64,000 nt of DNA from Streptomyces sp. M41(2017) (lineage in GTDB: Bacteria > Actinomycetota > Actinomycetes > Streptomycetales > Streptomycetaceae), in the NCBI RefSeq assembly GCF_002078175.1, contig NZ_MWFK01000001.1, positions 3,100,001 to 3,164,000 of the forward strand, in the 5' to 3' direction. A program made the translations under genes and the position numbers. Shown piece by piece: positions 61,304 through 64,000 of this stretch (positions are counted from its first letter, which is position 1; the number at the start of each line of letters is the position of its first letter). A model generated the notes under the pieces. It was given only the letters and a program-made list of their open reading frames with translations. It was not told the origin of the DNA and made no database searches.

Positions 61304-62782
61304 ATGTCGTCGTATCCGCTCGCCGCGACAGCCCCCGAGACGCCACCGCACACCGGCGGCCTCCTGACCCTCCTCGACGGCACGGCCGGACTGCTCACGG
61401 TCGCCGCCCTCGGTATCGCGCTCCTGCTCTTCCTCATCATCAAGGTCAGACTCCAGCCGTTCGTCGCCCTGCTCGCCGTCTCCATAGCCGTCGGCCTCGC
61501 CGCCGGACTCTCCGTCACGGAACTGTTCGGCACGGTCCAGAAGTCCGACGCGGTCTCGGTCATCGAGTCCGGCATGGGCGGCATCCTCGGCCACGTCGCG
61601 ATCATCATCGGCCTCGGCACCATGCTCGGCGCCATCCTCGAAGTCAGCGGCGGCGCCGAGGTTCTGGCCACCCGCCTGCTCAACCTCTTCGGCGAGAAGC
61701 GCGCCCCGCTCGCGATGGGCCTGACCGGCCTCATCTTCGGCATCCCGGTCTTCTTCGACGTCGGCATCTTCGTCCTCGCGCCGCTCGTCTACGCCTCCGC
61801 CAAGCGCTCCGGCAAGTCGATCCTGCTCTACTGCCTGCCGCTGCTCGCCGGCCTGTCGATGACCCACGCGTTCCTGCCGCCGCACCCCGGCCCGGTCGCC
61901 GCCGCCGGACTCCTGCACGTCCAGCTCGGCTGGGTCCTGCTCATGGGCATCATCTGCGGCGTCCCGTCCGTCCTCGCCGCCTGGGTCTACGCCGCCTGGA
62001 TCGGCCGGCGCATCTTCGTCCCCGTGCCGCAGGACATGGTCGAGGCGGCCGAGGAGGCCAAGCAGGCCGTCGTCGAGGAGCAGCGCGCCCAGGGCGTCGA
62101 ACCGCGCGAGCAGCCCGTCCCGCTCGGCACGGTCATCGGCATCATCGGTACGCCGCTGGTGCTGATCCTCGCCGCCACCTTCTCCTCGATCGTCCTGGAC
62201 CCGTCCACCCTGCGCTCGGTCATCGAGTTCTTCGGCAGCCCGTTCGTCGCCCTCACGATCGCTCTGCTGCTCGCCTACTACCTGCTCGGCATCCGGCGCG
62301 GCTGGTCCCGCAAGTCCCTGGAGACGGTGTCGACTTCGTCCCTCAAGCCGGTCGGCAACATCCTGCTGGTGGTCGGCGCGGGCGGCATCTTCGGCGCCGT
62401 GCTGAAGGCGAGCGGAGTCGCCCAGGCCCTCTCGGACACCTTCCACGACGTCGGCCTGCCGATCATCGTCCTGGCCTATCTCATCTCCCTGGTGCTGCGG
62501 GTCGCGCAGGGCTCGGCGACGGTCGCGATCGTCACCACGGCCGGTATCGTGGCGCCGCTCCTGACCGAGGGCGACCACTCCCAGGCCTTCGTGGCGCTCG
62601 TCATCATGGCGATCTCGGCGGGCTCCATCTTCGCCTCGCACGTCAACGACGGCGGCTTCTGGATGGTCGCCAAGTACTTCGGCATCAGCGAGCGCGACAC
62701 CCTGCGGACCTGGACGGTTCTCGAATCGGTGCTGTCCGTCGCGGGGTTCGCGGTGGCCGCCGTGGTCAGCCTCTTCGTCTAG
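61304..62782 (+). CDS. GntP-family permease
   Basis: A 492-residue proton symporter for hydroxy acids or amino acids. About 12 hydrophobic segments with the GntP hallmarks GIPVFFDVGIFVLAPLV, THAFLPPHPGPVAAAGLL, and GSATVAIVTTAGIVAPLL. A hydrophilic loop around residues 240-270 is rich in Glu/Ala. ATG 61304 is chosen with GAGG 10 bases upstream; ATG 61274 is an alternative. It closes the IclR/RidA operon. In some relatives GntP members transport D-serine, which suits the cluster. Confidence 0.93.
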   Translation: MSSYPLAATAPETPPHTGGLLTLLDGTAGLLTVAALGIALLLFLIIKVRLQPFVALLAVSIAVGLAAGLSVTELFGTVQKSDAVSVIESGMGGILGHVAIIIGLGTMLGAILEVSGGAEVLATRLLNLFGEKRAPLAMGLTGLIFGIPVFFDVGIFVLAPLVYASAKRSGKSILLYCLPLLAGLSMTHAFLPPHPGPVAAAGLLHVQLGWVLLMGIICGVPSVLAAWVYAAWIGRRIFVPVPQDMVEAAEEAKQAVVEEQRAQGVEPREQPVPLGTVIGIIGTPLVLILAATFSSIVLDPSTLRSVIEFFGSPFVALTIALLLAYYLLGIRRGWSRKSLETVSTSSLKPVGNILLVVGAGGIFGAVLKASGVAQALSDTFHDVGLPIIVLAYLISLVLRVAQGSATVAIVTTAGIVAPLLTEGDHSQAFVALVIMAISAGSIFASHVNDGGFWMVAKYFGISERDTLRTWTVLESVLSVAGFAVAAVVSLFV

Positions 62783-62833
62783 CGGGGACGGGCCCTCCCA
62801 TGTAACAGAGGCATAGCTAAGTAGGGGCTGGCT

Positions 62834-63571
62834 GTGTCCGGCACAGGATCTTCGACCATACTTCGCGCTGTGGAGCAGCGCATAGGTTCGAAGAGCCAGC
62901 CCCTGGACGCCGCCGCGGTGAACCCGGCGTACATCCCCGGGCTTACGTCACCCGTGCCCGCGGAACCGGAGGACGCGGTCGAGGAGACCGGGGAGGGGAC
63001 CGCGGAGGAGACGCCCTCCGCGGCCGCCTCCGACCCGGCGGTCCCCGACGACGCGGTGCCCGACGAGGCGCCGGACGCGGAAGCCGAGGACGCCGGGTCG
63101 GGGGTCGCGTCCGACGAGGAGGCCGATGCCGAACCGGAGGGCCCGGTCTTCGAGGCCTCCGACCGGCGGGCCTCGATCAGAGCCGACCACGGCGGAGTCC
63201 GCCTGCGTCTGGACGACCAAGAGGCGGAGTTCCGCTGGGACGAGATCGGCGCGGTGGAGACGGAGTCGCCCCGCTTCGGCAAGCGGTTCACCGTCACGGT
63301 GCACACGCCGGACGCCCGTTGGTACCCCATCGAGATCGAGGCCGCGGCCCGCTCCCGCTTCAAGGAGTGGGAGGAGCAGCTCGACGCCGTCCTGGACACG
63401 TACTTCGAGGACGGCGCCGAAGCCGATGCCGATGCGGACGCCGAGGGCGAACGGGAAACGGCGGAGGCGGAGCCGACGGATGCCGAGGTGACGGACTCCG
63501 AGCCGAAGACCGCTGACAGGTCCGCCGAGAAGTCGGCCGGGAAGCCCGCCGACGAGGCCGAGGGCCGTTAG
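62834..63571 (+). CDS. acidic hypothetical protein with PH-like core
   Basis: A 245-residue soluble protein. An N-terminal Ala/Glu/Pro-rich region (about 45-110) and a C-terminal acidic tail (about 195-245, AEADADAEGERETAEAE) flank a compact beta core (about 113-190, ASIRADHGGVRLRLDDQE, FRWDEIGAVETESPRFGKRFTVTVHTPD) that may be PH-like. Function unknown. AGGGG lies 6 bases before GTG 62834. A terminator hairpin follows directly. Confidence 0.78.
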   Translation: MSGTGSSTILRAVEQRIGSKSQPLDAAAVNPAYIPGLTSPVPAEPEDAVEETGEGTAEETPSAAASDPAVPDDAVPDEAPDAEAEDAGSGVASDEEADAEPEGPVFEASDRRASIRADHGGVRLRLDDQEAEFRWDEIGAVETESPRFGKRFTVTVHTPDARWYPIEIEAAARSRFKEWEEQLDAVLDTYFEDGAEADADADAEGERETAEAEPTDAEVTDSEPKTADRSAEKSAGKPADEAEGR

Positions 63572-63578
63572 CCGGTAC

Positions 63579-63619
63579 GGGGATCCGCGCGCCCGGTGAG
63601 GCCGGCCGCGCGGATCCCC
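63579..63619. terminator. terminator between convergent genes
   Basis: GGGGATCCGCGCG (63579-63591) pairs perfectly with CGCGCGGATCCCC (63607-63619) around a 15-base loop, between the acidic protein gene and the convergent carboxypeptidase. Confidence 0.83.
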
Positions 63620-63640
63620 GGCCGTCGGCCGGTTCGTTTC

Positions 63641-64000
63641 CTAGGCGCAGTACTGCGCCGCCTTCCCGATCGACCGGTACATGCAGTCGGCGTTCTCCAG
63701 GAGTTGGAGCACCGCGTCCCTGTTGCGTGAGGTCTCGCGCTCGATGACCTCGTCCGGCGGGTAGAAGCCGCCGCCCGAACTGGACGTCGGATACATCTCG
63801 AAGGTGAAGTCGAAGATCTTCTGGGTGCCCCACAGGTAGTCGTCGATCGAGCCGTCCGTGATGTACAGGTCGCTCGACTGCTCGGCGGTGTAGCCGTTGC
63901 TCGCGGCCATCTTCCGTCCGACGGTCCTGAAGGCGTTCTGGTCGTCCGCCGTCATGCCCGTCGCGGTGTCCGAGTAGGTGTAGCCGAAGGGCCACAGCAC
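63641..64000 (-). CDS. secreted zinc carboxypeptidase (M14), C-terminal part
   Basis: The last 119 residues of a metallocarboxypeptidase of the carboxypeptidase T type; the N-terminus lies past the right edge, so the GTG at the edge is not the real start. Visible family features: [11 protein letters not shown], the [16 protein letters not shown] region (near the substrate pocket), and FTFEMYP with the catalytic glutamate. Two cysteines at the C-terminus ([15 protein letters not shown]) may form a disulfide. It would be secreted with a signal peptide outside the window. Confidence 0.88.
   Translation of the reverse strand: MLWPFGYTYSDTATGMTADDQNAFRTVGRKMAASNGYTAEQSSDLYITDGSIDDYLWGTQKIFDFTFEMYPTSSSGGGFYPPDEVIERETSRNRDAVLQLLENADCMYRSIGKAAQYCA

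Overview
The window is high-GC actinobacterial chromosome, almost certainly Streptomyces. The evidence is the extreme third-position G/C bias, a mycothiol S-conjugate amidase (mycothiol is actinobacterial), GTP-type PEP carboxykinase, an LAxTG sortase substrate, an antibiotic-monooxygenase/truncated-globin chimera of a type known from Streptomyces, and a gene order I recognise from Streptomyces cores (crotonase - GGDEF protein - hutH; ilvA - ABC pair - greA - mca; pckG). No rRNA, tRNA, insertion sequence, phage or CRISPR array was seen.

Layout. 0-7 kb: left-edge partial gene (-), crotonase, GAF-GGDEF protein, histidine ammonia-lyase, a cold-shock protein with a structured control region, and a DEAD-box helicase with an Arg/Gly-rich tail. 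7-13 kb: DUF2625 protein, small LAxTG surface protein, acidic protein, lipoprotein L,D-transpeptidase, FtsX-type ABC permease plus ATPase. 13-19 kb: monooxygenase-globin chimera and two divergent regulator/oxidoreductase pairs (XRE-ADH, AraC-aldo/keto reductase). 19-24 kb: an accessory-looking stretch (secreted DUF5829-like protein, orphan, DUF4291, membrane orphan, and an Mrr-nuclease/TerD fusion). 24-34 kb: conserved housekeeping (cystathionine gamma-synthase, sigma-like/membrane pair, MarR, threonine ammonia-lyase, DrrAB-like transporter, greA, DUF4307, mca). 34-46 kb: a 1067-residue STAND ATPase with TPRs, DUF255 thioredoxin-like protein, Mut7-C protein, MFS-TetR drug-efflux pair, hemolysin III, pckG. 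46-51 kb: a tightly packed four-gene minus-strand operon with TelA, two solute-binding-like proteins (one fused to VWA) and a membrane protein. 51-55 kb: AlaA-type transaminase, a KAP NTPase fused to a receiver-like domain, and a secreted S1 protease. 55-63 kb: a D-amino-acid cluster (D-aminoacylase, D-serine dehydratase-like PLP enzyme, PfkB kinase, IclR, RidA, GntP permease). The right edge holds an acidic protein and the C-terminus of a secreted M14 carboxypeptidase.

How genes work together. The D-amino-acid cluster reads as a pathway: import, deacylation, dehydration to a reactive enamine, RidA clean-up, and IclR control through a perfect dyad in the divergent promoter region. The DrrAB-like pair has a textbook repressible promoter, with a dyad filling the -35/-10 spacer. 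The MFS-TetR pair has a dyad overlapping the MFS start. The most system-like unfamiliar content is the TelA/SBP/VWA operon, the Mrr-TerD fusion and the KAP-receiver fusion; all are multi-domain stress- or conflict-type architectures.

Regulatory structure is rich. At least eight genes have a TANNNT hexamer ending 6-8 bases before the start codon and no Shine-Dalgarno sequence, so leaderless mRNAs look common here. Many convergent gene ends carry perfect 13-23 bp inverted repeats acting as terminators. Function names rest on motifs read by eye and family knowledge; no database search was possible.
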